DNA of 64,000 nucleotides from CAWFZT01 sp963820415 (GTDB taxonomy: Bacteria > Chloroflexota > Anaerolineae > Anaerolineales > Anaerolineaceae), in contig CAWFZT010000004.1 of assembly GCA_963820415.1 (NCBI GenBank), forward strand, positions 682,001-746,000, given 5' to 3'. The notes under the pieces were generated by a model. The model worked only from the letters and a program-made list of their open reading frames with translations, searched no databases and had not been told where the DNA came from. Both the position numbers and the translations under genes were made by a program. Numbering within the stretch: the stretch's first letter is position 1; every line of letters starts with the position of its first letter. This document shows, in pieces, positions 1 through 7,309 of the stretch.

Positions 1-90
1 GCTGACAATGAGTATTTTGAGCGGAAGTTCAAGACGATCCTGATCAGGTTGGCTGCTGCAGAACTGCGGGGTGTGGCTCAGTCCGGCTAG
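1..90 (+). CDS. possible C-terminal tail of a gene entering from the left, running into the tRNA
   Basis: Frame 1 is open from the first base to a TAG at 88-90, giving 29 codons whose translation contains RKFKTILIRLAAAELRG. The other two forward frames stop early. If real, the stop codon lies inside the D arm of the tRNA-Pro gene. An open frame of this length can occur by chance, and no family is recognisable from so short a tail, so this is only a possibility. Confidence 0.25.
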   Translation, partial: ADNEYFERKFKTILIRLAAAELRGVAQSG

Positions 91-141
91 AGCACACGGT
101 TCGGGACCGTGAGGTCGAGGGTTCAAATCCCTCCGCCCCGA
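67..141 (+). tRNA. tRNA-Pro, anticodon CGG
   Basis: A full cloverleaf can be drawn. The acceptor stem is 67-73 with 134-140 (CGGGGTG/CGCCCCG, one G-T pair). The D arm has GCTC/GAGC, and the anticodon stem is CACGG/CCGTG around the loop TTCGGGA. The T arm is GAGGG/CCCTC around TTCAAAT. The anticodon at 102-104 is CGG, which reads CCG proline codons. The discriminator base is A141, and the CCA end is not fully encoded. A hairpin terminator follows directly. Confidence 0.95.
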
Positions 142-149
142 CACGTAGT

Positions 150-181
150 AAAAATCGGGTTTTCCAAGAAACCCGATTTTT
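150..181 (+). terminator. rho-independent terminator after tRNA-Pro
   Basis: Perfect 13-base arms (150-162 AAAAATCGGGTTT and 169-181 AAACCCGATTTTT) flank a 6-base loop. The right arm ends in a T run, as expected for intrinsic termination of the tRNA transcript. Confidence 0.85.
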
Positions 182-301
182 CGGTGTTAACGAAACCCAA
201 TTATTCTTTTCGGCGAATCTTAATTTTTTTATTCTTACAATATTAATTTTTCAGTAGAGCCTGTCATTATTCGGTCTCATTAGGATTTACCTTGGACGGT
301 C

Positions 302-339
302 CCCAGATTTTAGGGTGTCATTAAAACCTAAAATCTGGG
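302..339. repeat. perfect 13-bp inverted repeat in the leader region of the sensor gene
   Basis: CCCAGATTTTAGG at 302-314 is exactly complementary to CCTAAAATCTGGG at 327-339, with a 12-base spacer. No T run follows on either strand, so it is not a standard terminator. It lies just upstream of a good promoter (368-396) and could be an operator or a structured RNA end. Its function is unknown. Confidence 0.6.
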
Positions 340-367
340 AGTTCACCACGGCTATTGCCAGAGAACC

Positions 368-396
368 ATTGATTGTATTGAATTGCCATGCTAAAA
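368..396 (+). promoter_or_regulatory. sigma70-type promoter for the 435-1607 gene
   Basis: TTGATT at 368-373 and TAAAAT at 391-396 are separated by 17 bases, and TGC directly precedes the -10 hexamer (extended -10). The start codon lies about 39 bases downstream. The call is from motif reading only. Confidence 0.6.
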
Positions 397-434
397 TAGA
401 GTTATTAACCAGCAAAGTATGAAGAGGCAGATGT

Positions 435-1607
435 ATGGGGATCGGTAAGAGCAAAAAAACAACCCTCGAAAGTAATGAAGAATATCGCTATTTAATTGAA
501 AATTCACGGGATATCATCCTCGTTTTTGACCGGGATTGCCGACCTATTTATATCAACCGAGTCGTCTCTAGCTCGCAGTTGTTGGAGCCCCAGGAATCCA
601 TAATCAGTATCGCTTTCGAGCTCGGTTTACCGGTAGAAATCACTGCTTTCTGGAAAGATTCCGTCCGGAAAGTGCTTGACTTTCTAAACCCTTATCAAGC
701 TACTTTTCAATTTTCCGGAAAAGATGGTCCCCTGATGTTTGAATGGCGGTTTATTCCCGAGGCAGGTCCGAATGGGGTGATTACAATGATTCTGGCGTAT
801 GGACGTGATATTTCTCAGCAATATCGCATCGAACAGGAAAGCCAACGCCTGATCGAGCAGGTGCGCGCCGGGCGTGAACGCCTGCGTGATCTGAACATTC
901 AACTGGTCAATGTACAGGAAGAGGAGCGCCGCCGTATATCTAACATATTGGCCGATGAAACCGGGCAGTCCCTATCATCCCTTGCAATCATCCTGGAATT
1001 GATTTCGGGCGATGTCAAGGATGCCTCACCTGATATGTTGAACCGGGTTGCGGAAGCATTGGATTTGATTAAATCGACTGTTGATAGACTTCGCCTTCTG
1101 TCTCAGGATCTACGCCCGCCGACTCTGGAAGTCATCGGACTTTCCAATACATTGGAAGGTTTTTGCCGCGAGTTTTCCCGGCGTAATAAGATACCGATCG
1201 AATTTTCAGGCGCGCCAGAGGTAGCATTACCTGATAGTCATAGCATCGCTATATATCGCTTCTTACAGGAAGCGCTGGTAAACGTGATCAGCCGCACAAA
1301 TGTAAAAAAAGTGTGGGTAACCCTGCAACTGGATGATAAAGAGGTCACACTGATTGTTGAGGATGACGGAGATCCATCAGAGACTTCTCAGCCAAGAGTT
1401 GGCGAAACCCGGCGGGACGCTTCGGAATATAGGCCGACCCAATCCAGGGTAGGATTGCCAGGCATGCGCGAACGCTTCGAGCTCTTAGGCGGATATGTGC
1501 AGGTGCTTTCGCGTGCTTTCAAGGGCACCTGTTTGTTGGCTTCCTTACCGACTAAGGATAATTATCTGGAGAGACGTTCTCCTGAGGATCCAAGTCGCCG
1601 CCGGTGA
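435..1607 (+). CDS. PAS-domain sensor related to NarL-type histidine kinases, without the phosphoacceptor histidine
   Basis: The protein has 390 residues. A PAS-like sensor domain covers about residues 15-135 and is followed by a coiled linker. A HisKA_3-like dimerisation helix carries ERRRIS...LADETGQSL. In this family the helix normally reads ELHD around the phosphorylated histidine. Here Ala173 occupies that place (codon GCC at 951-953). The ATP-binding half retains the N-box start QEALVN, but the usual KHA is SRT and the G1 box after DDG is not glycine-rich. The G2 region RVGLPGMRERFELLGG is well preserved. It is therefore probably not an ordinary autokinase. It may act as a scaffold, a phosphatase or an allosteric partner. 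No response regulator is adjacent. Its 3' end overlaps the convergent CPBP gene by 56 bases. Confidence 0.75.
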   Translation: MGIGKSKKTTLESNEEYRYLIENSRDIILVFDRDCRPIYINRVVSSSQLLEPQESIISIAFELGLPVEITAFWKDSVRKVLDFLNPYQATFQFSGKDGPLMFEWRFIPEAGPNGVITMILAYGRDISQQYRIEQESQRLIEQVRAGRERLRDLNIQLVNVQEEERRRISNILADETGQSLSSLAIILELISGDVKDASPDMLNRVAEALDLIKSTVDRLRLLSQDLRPPTLEVIGLSNTLEGFCREFSRRNKIPIEFSGAPEVALPDSHSIAIYRFLQEALVNVISRTNVKKVWVTLQLDDKEVTLIVEDDGDPSETSQPRVGETRRDASEYRPTQSRVGLPGMRERFELLGGYVQVLSRAFKGTCLLASLPTKDNYLERRSPEDPSRRR

Positions 1608-2571
1608 GTGGCTGGAACTGCGCCAGTCTATCCTGGAGGATGACTTTCCCGGCATGAAAGCGTAACCAGGCTAGGGTCATAACGCAACCCAACAGTATCG
1701 CGGCCAGTCCGATCAGACCGGCTTCCGGACCGAAGGCTCCCCCAGTCCAAACCAATGGTCCCGTTTGGTCGATATGGATAATTGTCTCGGTAGAGCTGAT
1801 CCCGCTGACTGGGAATCCGAACACATTCCCTTCGAAGAAGTTCCAGGCGATATGAATTCCGATCGGGATCGCCAGGTCTCCGGTCATGAGAAAACCCAAT
1901 CCTAAAAAAAGACCGGCGGCAGATATCGAGACCGAGCTAATGGTGGAAGCACTTGGGTTTCCGGCATGCAAAAAACCGAAAATGACAGATGAAATCATGT
2001 AAGCAGCCATTAAGGCTATCCTGGGAGATAAAAATTTAAAATTTAATGCTTCTGCCAAATTGTGTAGAAGGTAACCGCGAATCCACAGCTCTTCGTAGAC
2101 TCCGTCACACAGAAAGAAGAATAACCCGCCCAGGATACCCAGCCTGAAAGAAAAACCTGTCGGCGTGGGCTGAAAGAAACCATCGATATGGATCCAGCCT
2201 GCGCTAAGCTCTACCAGGAAGATAAAAACCATTAATAGCGCGCCGAGGGCCAGGCCAAAAATAAAATCATGGCGCCAACCTGATTTGAAATGGAATCCGT
2301 ATTCCTGGAAACTGCGGTGATCGAAGTATTTTCCGGTCATCCATACACTGAAAATCATGCTGCCTGCCATCCATAACCCAGAAAAGGCGTTTAGCAATAG
2401 GCCGGATGGCGATAGAAGAGATTTATTAGAAGAAGAGGAAAGAAATTGCACCAAGGCGAACGTGAGGGAAGTAAAGAAGCTAAATGGAATTATCCAAAGG
2501 AGTGACTGCAGGAACAATCGCCAAAAAAAGCGTAACCGTCGTTCTTGGTGATTCCAAAAGGGATTGTACAT
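1552..2571 (-). CDS. CPBP-family intramembrane metalloprotease
   Basis: This is a 339-residue polytopic membrane protein. The CPBP (Abi/CAAX-type) signature is visible as EELWIRGYL (the EExxxR motif), then FGFLH (FxxxH), then a late IAWNFFEGNVFG segment. These residues build the glutamate/histidine active site buried in the membrane. Family members cleave prenylated or peptide substrates, or act in bacteriocin immunity; the substrate here is unknown. Roughly eight hydrophobic segments are visible. The gene lies downstream of the ThyX region on the same strand with only a 19-base gap, so it may be the last gene of the nusA operon. Its 3' end overlaps the convergent sensor gene. Confidence 0.8.
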   Translation of the reverse strand: MYNPFWNHQERRLRFFWRLFLQSLLWIIPFSFFTSLTFALVQFLSSSSNKSLLSPSGLLLNAFSGLWMAGSMIFSVWMTGKYFDHRSFQEYGFHFKSGWRHDFIFGLALGALLMVFIFLVELSAGWIHIDGFFQPTPTGFSFRLGILGGLFFFLCDGVYEELWIRGYLLHNLAEALNFKFLSPRIALMAAYMISSVIFGFLHAGNPSASTISSVSISAAGLFLGLGFLMTGDLAIPIGIHIAWNFFEGNVFGFPVSGISSTETIIHIDQTGPLVWTGGAFGPEAGLIGLAAILLGCVMTLAWLRFHAGKVILQDRLAQFQPLTGGDLDPQENVSPDNYP

Positions 2572-2590
2572 ATTTTATTGGTGAACCAAA

Positions 2591-4019
2591 TCAGGCTGTT
2601 TGGGTAAAATAATTGGTTTCGATTTCCTGCCAGGTCTCTCCTGGGAAAACCTTCAGGTATTTCCCAAACAAAGGCGAACAGGCCTGGAGTTCTTCTGCCA
2701 TTTTTTGGGCAATACGGCGGATAGAAAAATGGGCGTTTGGCGCAGAGCGCAACGACAGGAAATGAAACGCCGAACGCAGGTTGAGGGTAATCAGCAAGCG
2801 CCGATTGTAAGCATTGGGAATGATATATGCGGCCGTATGAGCATTGATTTCGAAGAGTTTATCGTATAGCCGACAGACAGAATCCATGGCGTCGCGGTAG
2901 GTATCTTCCAGGCCGGCTGCTGAAAAACGACGTGGGATGGCATAGCCCAATTTCGTGGTCAGGAGTTGGGGAGATTGGGTCATCATTCGGTGCCGTTTTA
3001 GCTCATTGTAGGCGCCCTGATCGAGAGTGATGTCAAAAGTGAACAGTTCGTGTTCCAGCTCGCGCAGCGGTATGTCGTAATGACCAAGGTCTTGCAGAAG
3101 TAAGGCTGCCAAGCGCTGGCGCTCTTCTCCACTGGCTTTTCTAATATAATCCAGTGAGTGGGAAAAACTGTTATGCCCGCCCCGGTACAAAGCGGCCGCC
3201 AGGATTTCGGAATTCACCTTCCGGGTCGTAATGGATCAGCTTGCACCATTCATTTTTAGGGTCAAGATGTTCTGGCATACAAGAGGCTTCCTTCAAGAAA
3301 TACTGGGGGGTATTAATAAGATATTCAACCGGTTCAGCATACTTAAGCAAGGTGGGAATTTCAGCCTGAGCTATGTGTTTAATCTCTTCGCCAATTGAGC
3401 GGACTTCTGCCAGGGGGTGTGAAAGCATTTTACTGATGGCGTGTTCCAGAGCGCGAGCGTTAATCGTCATGCCTACGTTGGCCAGGGCTGCCGCTGGAAG
3501 AACAAACCGGCAAACGTCGATGTACTCCGTCCTACAGCGGCGCTCCCAGGCTGTTTCGCTTTCACCATCCCGGCAGGGGATTTCGCGGGCGACAACCTCG
3601 CGTAAGCGCGGTAAAGCCTGGTGATAGATGTCGAACAACCTTTGGCAGGTTTCCTGATACATCTGCTTCAGCGGGTGCCCTTCCACTTCAGGAGGGATCA
3701 AAAAATCATCCGAGCCCCATTTCTGGTAGCGAGTGGATTTTTCAGTATAAGACGCCAGGCGGTTGGATTCCAGGCATTCTACCGCAAGGCGTGAGATATT
3801 TTCAACAGCGATGTGAAGTACAGCGTGCTCAGCCACCGAAGAGTGTCCATAACCGACCACCCACTTTTCGTTAAATTCAGCAGTTTTTTCGTCGGTGAGT
3901 TCGGCAGCAATTTCTCGGAACGACTGCGGTGAACGAGAGGTTTTAGCAAAGGTGACAGCGATAGTTTCAGGATTCAGCTTTTGGGGGTCGAGCAGGTAGA
4001 CCTGGCGTTCTCGGGTCAT
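2591..4019 (-). pseudogene. thyX: tandem (double) FAD-dependent thymidylate synthase-like protein, frameshifted
   Basis: Two open frames belong to one gene. The upstream one (4019 to 3171, 282 aa) contains GHSSVAEHA and ESNRLASYTEKSTRY, which is the end of the ThyX signature. The downstream one (3217 to 2591) contains ELKRHRMMTQS, which is the RHR beginning of the signature. The frames overlap at 3171-3217, and a single missing base near 3220 joins them as ...DPEG then VNSEILAAALYRGG. Each half keeps a different part of the ThyX motif, as in the roughly 500-residue double proteins annotated as ThyX in Chloroflexota (from memory of the family). ThyX makes dTMP with FAD, NADPH and methylene-tetrahydrofolate. 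Whether this double form does so is unproven. The start overlaps the 3' end of ribF by 53 bases. The break may be a sequencing error. Confidence 0.65.
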
Positions 4020-4938
4020 GGGAAAGCACCTCGCGAGCTTGTTCGATATCCTTCTGGATCTGTTCCAGTAAATCGTTTATAGAAGTATAACGGACTTCGA
4101 GGCGGAAGAATTCAACAAATTCTACCTCGATTTTCTCCCGATAAAGGTCCTGGTTGAAATCAAGGATATGCGCTTCCACCCGTGGGAGAACCAGTAGATT
4201 ATCAAAAGTAGGGCGGAAACCCACGTTTGTCACCGAAGCAAGGCGTTCATCTCCGCGGACAACCCAGGTGGCGTAAATCCCATTGGCGGGCAGCAGGCGC
4301 TCGGGCCATACCAGCAGGTTAGCAGTAGGGATACCCAGCCCTTTTCCCCTCCCATCTCCATGAACAACTTCACCACTTACGCTATATCGCCGTCCTAGCA
4401 ATTCGGAAGCCTCTTTTACCTTTCCAGCCATTATCATAGAACGGATCTGGCGGGAAGAAACCCTTTCCTCGCTGATTGCTACCTGATCTACAACTTTGAC
4501 GGTATAGCCCAGATGTTTACCGATTTCCTGTAAGACAGGCAGGTTACCCTGCCGTCCTTTACCGAGGGCGAAATCGGGCCCAACCCATAACTGCCGTAGA
4601 CCAAGATGCTTGCTGAGGATAGTCATAAATTCCTCGGCAGACTGGGATGCCAGCGCACGGTCAAAATTTATAGTGATGATGATGTCCACACCCAGGCTGT
4701 GTAACAGGTCTGCCCGTTCATCTGATGAGGTCAGGTAATAGGGTTGCTGGATACCGCGCAGAATGACAGCCGGGTGCGGATAGAATGTAACCACCACTGC
4801 CAGGCTTTCGCTGGCATGCGCGGAGGCGACCATTTGTTCGACCAGGACCTGATGCCCGAGATGGACGCCATCGAAGGAACCAATCGTGGCCCAGGCTCGT
4901 TCCAGGTGGAGTTCTTCCAGGGTGCGGTAATGCGGCAT
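3967..4938 (-). CDS. ribF: bifunctional riboflavin kinase / FAD synthetase
   Basis: The protein has 323 residues and makes FMN from riboflavin and then FAD. The N-terminal nucleotidyltransferase domain shows ATIGSFDGVHLGHQ (the HxGH site) near residue 20. The C-terminal kinase domain shows GRRYSVSGEVVHGDGRGKG followed by GIPTANL. The open frame extends upstream into truB, but the conserved N terminus begins at MPHYRTLEEL, so the ATG at 4938 is chosen. That leaves 16 bases after the truB stop. The position after truB is the classical bacterial arrangement. The 3' end overlaps the ThyX-like gene, a flavin-dependent family, which makes the pairing biochemically sensible. Confidence 0.92.
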   Translation of the reverse strand: MPHYRTLEELHLERAWATIGSFDGVHLGHQVLVEQMVASAHASESLAVVVTFYPHPAVILRGIQQPYYLTSSDERADLLHSLGVDIIITINFDRALASQSAEEFMTILSKHLGLRQLWVGPDFALGKGRQGNLPVLQEIGKHLGYTVKVVDQVAISEERVSSRQIRSMIMAGKVKEASELLGRRYSVSGEVVHGDGRGKGLGIPTANLLVWPERLLPANGIYATWVVRGDERLASVTNVGFRPTFDNLLVLPRVEAHILDFNQDLYREKIEVEFVEFFRLEVRYTSINDLLEQIQKDIEQAREVLSHDPRTPGLPARPPKAES

Positions 4939-4954
4939 GGTGTCCTGGATAAGG

Positions 4955-5872
4955 TCAAGAGAAAAATACTTTTTTAGGTTGCCATTCGTTTGCTTCTGGA
5001 TCGAACTCCAACAGGGCAACCAGCTCGCCCTGTTCGCTAATGCCGCGCGCCAGTTTCCCCAATTCCCTGTCACCAGGAATGCGGTGCCCATGACGGACAT
5101 CCTCGACCTGTGTGTGGGTGAGCTCGATGGATGGCCAATCTGATAGCGCTTCGGCAGCCGGAATGAGGTGCTGGTACCAGGTGCCATTTTCAAAAGCCTC
5201 GCGTAATTTGCGTAGTGGGACTGCATCACGCAAAGTGAAACGACCGCTCTTTGTCCGTCGTAGACCCACCAGGTAAGCGCCACACCCCAATGCTTCTCCG
5301 AGATCGTGGGCCAGGGAGCGAACGTAAGTGCCGGAAGAACAGTACACGTCGATCACCGCGTCCGGTGGGGCCCACTCGAGCAGGTCGAGGTTGTACACCT
5401 GGATCTTGCGCGGCAATAAGTCCACCTCTTCCCCTTCTCTGGCCATCTCGTAGGCTTTTTTCCCTTTGACCTTCACTGCAGAATAGGGGGGCGGAACTTG
5501 TTCTATCTCACCGATAAACTGCTTCAAGGCCTTTTCAAATTCTTCTTCGGTAATATTCACCGGTGAAGTGCGTACCACTCGCCCGTCTGCGTCATAAGTG
5601 TCGGTCGATTGGCCTAAACGGACAACGGCCTGATAGCGCTTATCTGAAGCGGACACATATTCGCTCAAACGGACTGCCGGGCCAACCAGAATGACCAGCA
5701 CGCCTGAAGCGCGTGGATCGAGTGTACCGGTGTGTCCAGCCCGCCGTATATTAGTCCCTTTGCGAATGATTTGAACTACATCGTGCGAAGTCAGTCCAAT
5801 GGGTTTATCCACCACCAATACGCCTGAAATAGCATTTTGCATTTCAAGACTGTAACTATCATTTGAATTCAT
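4955..5872 (-). CDS. truB: tRNA pseudouridine-55 synthase
   Basis: The protein has 305 residues and isomerises U55 in the T loop of tRNAs. The catalytic motif GHTGTLDPRASGVL with its aspartate is present near residue 50. The N-terminal GVLVVDKPIGLTSHDVV and the YSAVKVKGKKAYEMAREGE segment are typical. The C-terminal part resembles a PUA-like tail. An internal Met at residue 11 (MQNAISG) is an equally plausible start. The gene lies 16 bases after nrnA and 16 bases before ribF in the minus-strand operon. Confidence 0.93.
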   Translation of the reverse strand: MNSNDSYSLEMQNAISGVLVVDKPIGLTSHDVVQIIRKGTNIRRAGHTGTLDPRASGVLVILVGPAVRLSEYVSASDKRYQAVVRLGQSTDTYDADGRVVRTSPVNITEEEFEKALKQFIGEIEQVPPPYSAVKVKGKKAYEMAREGEEVDLLPRKIQVYNLDLLEWAPPDAVIDVYCSSGTYVRSLAHDLGEALGCGAYLVGLRRTKSGRFTLRDAVPLRKLREAFENGTWYQHLIPAAEALSDWPSIELTHTQVEDVRHGHRIPGDRELGKLARGISEQGELVALLEFDPEANEWQPKKVFFS

Positions 5873-5888
5873 ATGTCACCCCATGTAA

Positions 5889-6899
5889 TTAAGAACCCTG
5901 CGCTATTTGGCTGGCAACAGTGTTCATCTTGCCGTTTTTTTGATCCGAATTATTCTCCGACAATTTTATGGTTGCTTGCAAAACCTTTTCCTGTACTTCT
6001 TCCAGGCTTCCTTGAATTTCAGCACCAGACGCAGCCGCATGGCCACCGCCCCCAAATTGGAAGGCGATCTGGGAAACATCTACTCCAGGTTGCGCACGCC
6101 AGCTTACCTTAACCCGCCCGTCTTTTTGTTCTACGAAGATCATCGATATGTCTGTATCATCAATCGTCGACAACACATTGATTAGATCTGCATCATCATT
6201 GCCAGTATACCCGGCTTTGAGGCGATCTTCCAGTGTCAAGGAGGTCCAAATCAACCGGTCTTTCCGGTTGAGACGCGATAGACCCTGGCCCCAGTATAGG
6301 GCAGCCTCGTAAGAATGGCGCACCAGAGCCTGATTGTAAAGTTCGGGCAGGTACGCCCCCTTCTCGACCAGGTCGCCTGCCTGGTGAAGCGCTCGGGCAG
6401 TTATATTAGAGGTTCGGAAGCCCAATGTGTCGCTTACCACCCCGGTCAATAGAGCACTGGCGACTTCCGTGGAGATCTCGAGACCCCATTCTGGCATGAA
6501 TTCTGCCAGGATGGCGGATGTAGCTACAGCCTCAGGCATCACCAGGTTGAGTCGGGCAAAATTCAGATTGGTAATGTGGTGGTCAATATTAATATCAGGT
6601 TGTTGATTGGTCAGAGCACCGCCGGTTCTGAGCAGGTCGGAACAATCCAACACCACGCTGAGGTCAACCTTACTTTTTATCCGGTGTTGAACCAAATTAC
6701 TGCCTTTTAGAAAGCGGAAACTGCGCGGTAGTCCATCCGCCAACACCATCTGGACCGTTTTCCCAACCGCTTGTAAGGCCAACCCCAGCCCGATGGTCGC
6801 TCCAATCGCGTCTCCATCCGGTCGGATATGGGAAACTATCAGCACGCGTTTAGCGTTTGTAAATGCATCACGAATAGCCTGGCTGATCTCAGAGCTCAT
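5889..6899 (-). CDS. nrnA: DHH-family nanoRNase / pAp phosphatase
   Basis: The protein has 336 residues from the ATG at 6899. It degrades very short RNAs and dephosphorylates pAp. Visible motifs are SHIRPDGDAIG (DxD), the DCSDLLR region, NIDHHITN (DHH) and the DHHA1 signature FGGGGHAAASGAEI. The frame is open further upstream, but that stretch lies inside rbfA and has no family character. The chosen start overlaps the rbfA stop by 11 bases, which suggests translational coupling. nrnA next to rbfA and truB is a common arrangement. Confidence 0.9.
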   Translation of the reverse strand: MSSEISQAIRDAFTNAKRVLIVSHIRPDGDAIGATIGLGLALQAVGKTVQMVLADGLPRSFRFLKGSNLVQHRIKSKVDLSVVLDCSDLLRTGGALTNQQPDINIDHHITNLNFARLNLVMPEAVATSAILAEFMPEWGLEISTEVASALLTGVVSDTLGFRTSNITARALHQAGDLVEKGAYLPELYNQALVRHSYEAALYWGQGLSRLNRKDRLIWTSLTLEDRLKAGYTGNDDADLINVLSTIDDTDISMIFVEQKDGRVKVSWRAQPGVDVSQIAFQFGGGGHAAASGAEIQGSLEEVQEKVLQATIKLSENNSDQKNGKMNTVASQIAQGS

Positions 6900-7278
6900 T
6901 TCTGCCTGACGCTTCTGGTTTCTTCTGGTCTGATTCCTTGTGGATCGAAGCCAGCAGTTGTTCAATGTGATCGGCGCGTTCCGGGGTAGGATCCCAATGG
7001 AAGCGCAATTTCGGAAATACACGCAGGTCAATGCGAGCCGCCAGGTTATGCCGTAAAAAACCGGCAGCGCTCTGTAATCCTTCCAGCACTTCCTGAGAAC
7101 GCCGGCTGCCTTCCACGGCAGAGATAAATATGTCGGCAAAGGCTAATTCGCGGTCTATCTTCACGTCCGTTATCGTGATCATCTCGACCCGAGGATCTCT
7201 CACCTCTTTGATGATCATCTCGGAAAGTTCCTCCCGGATGCGATCAGCGATGCGGTGTAAGCGTAATTGAGAAGGCAT
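6889..7278 (-). CDS. rbfA: 30S ribosome-binding factor A
   Basis: The protein has 129 residues and acts in late maturation of the 30S subunit and 16S 5'-end processing. The KH-like fold signature is clear: RLHRIADRIREELSEMI, then VRDPRVEMITITDVKIDRELAFADIF, then LRVFPKLRFHWDPTPERADHIEQLL. The length is typical. It lies 31 bases after infB and overlaps nrnA. Confidence 0.93.
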   Translation of the reverse strand: MPSQLRLHRIADRIREELSEMIIKEVRDPRVEMITITDVKIDRELAFADIFISAVEGSRRSQEVLEGLQSAAGFLRHNLAARIDLRVFPKLRFHWDPTPERADHIEQLLASIHKESDQKKPEASGRNEL

Positions 7279-7309
7279 GGTTCCTTTACTCCAAAAAAGT
7301 CTCAGGAGG

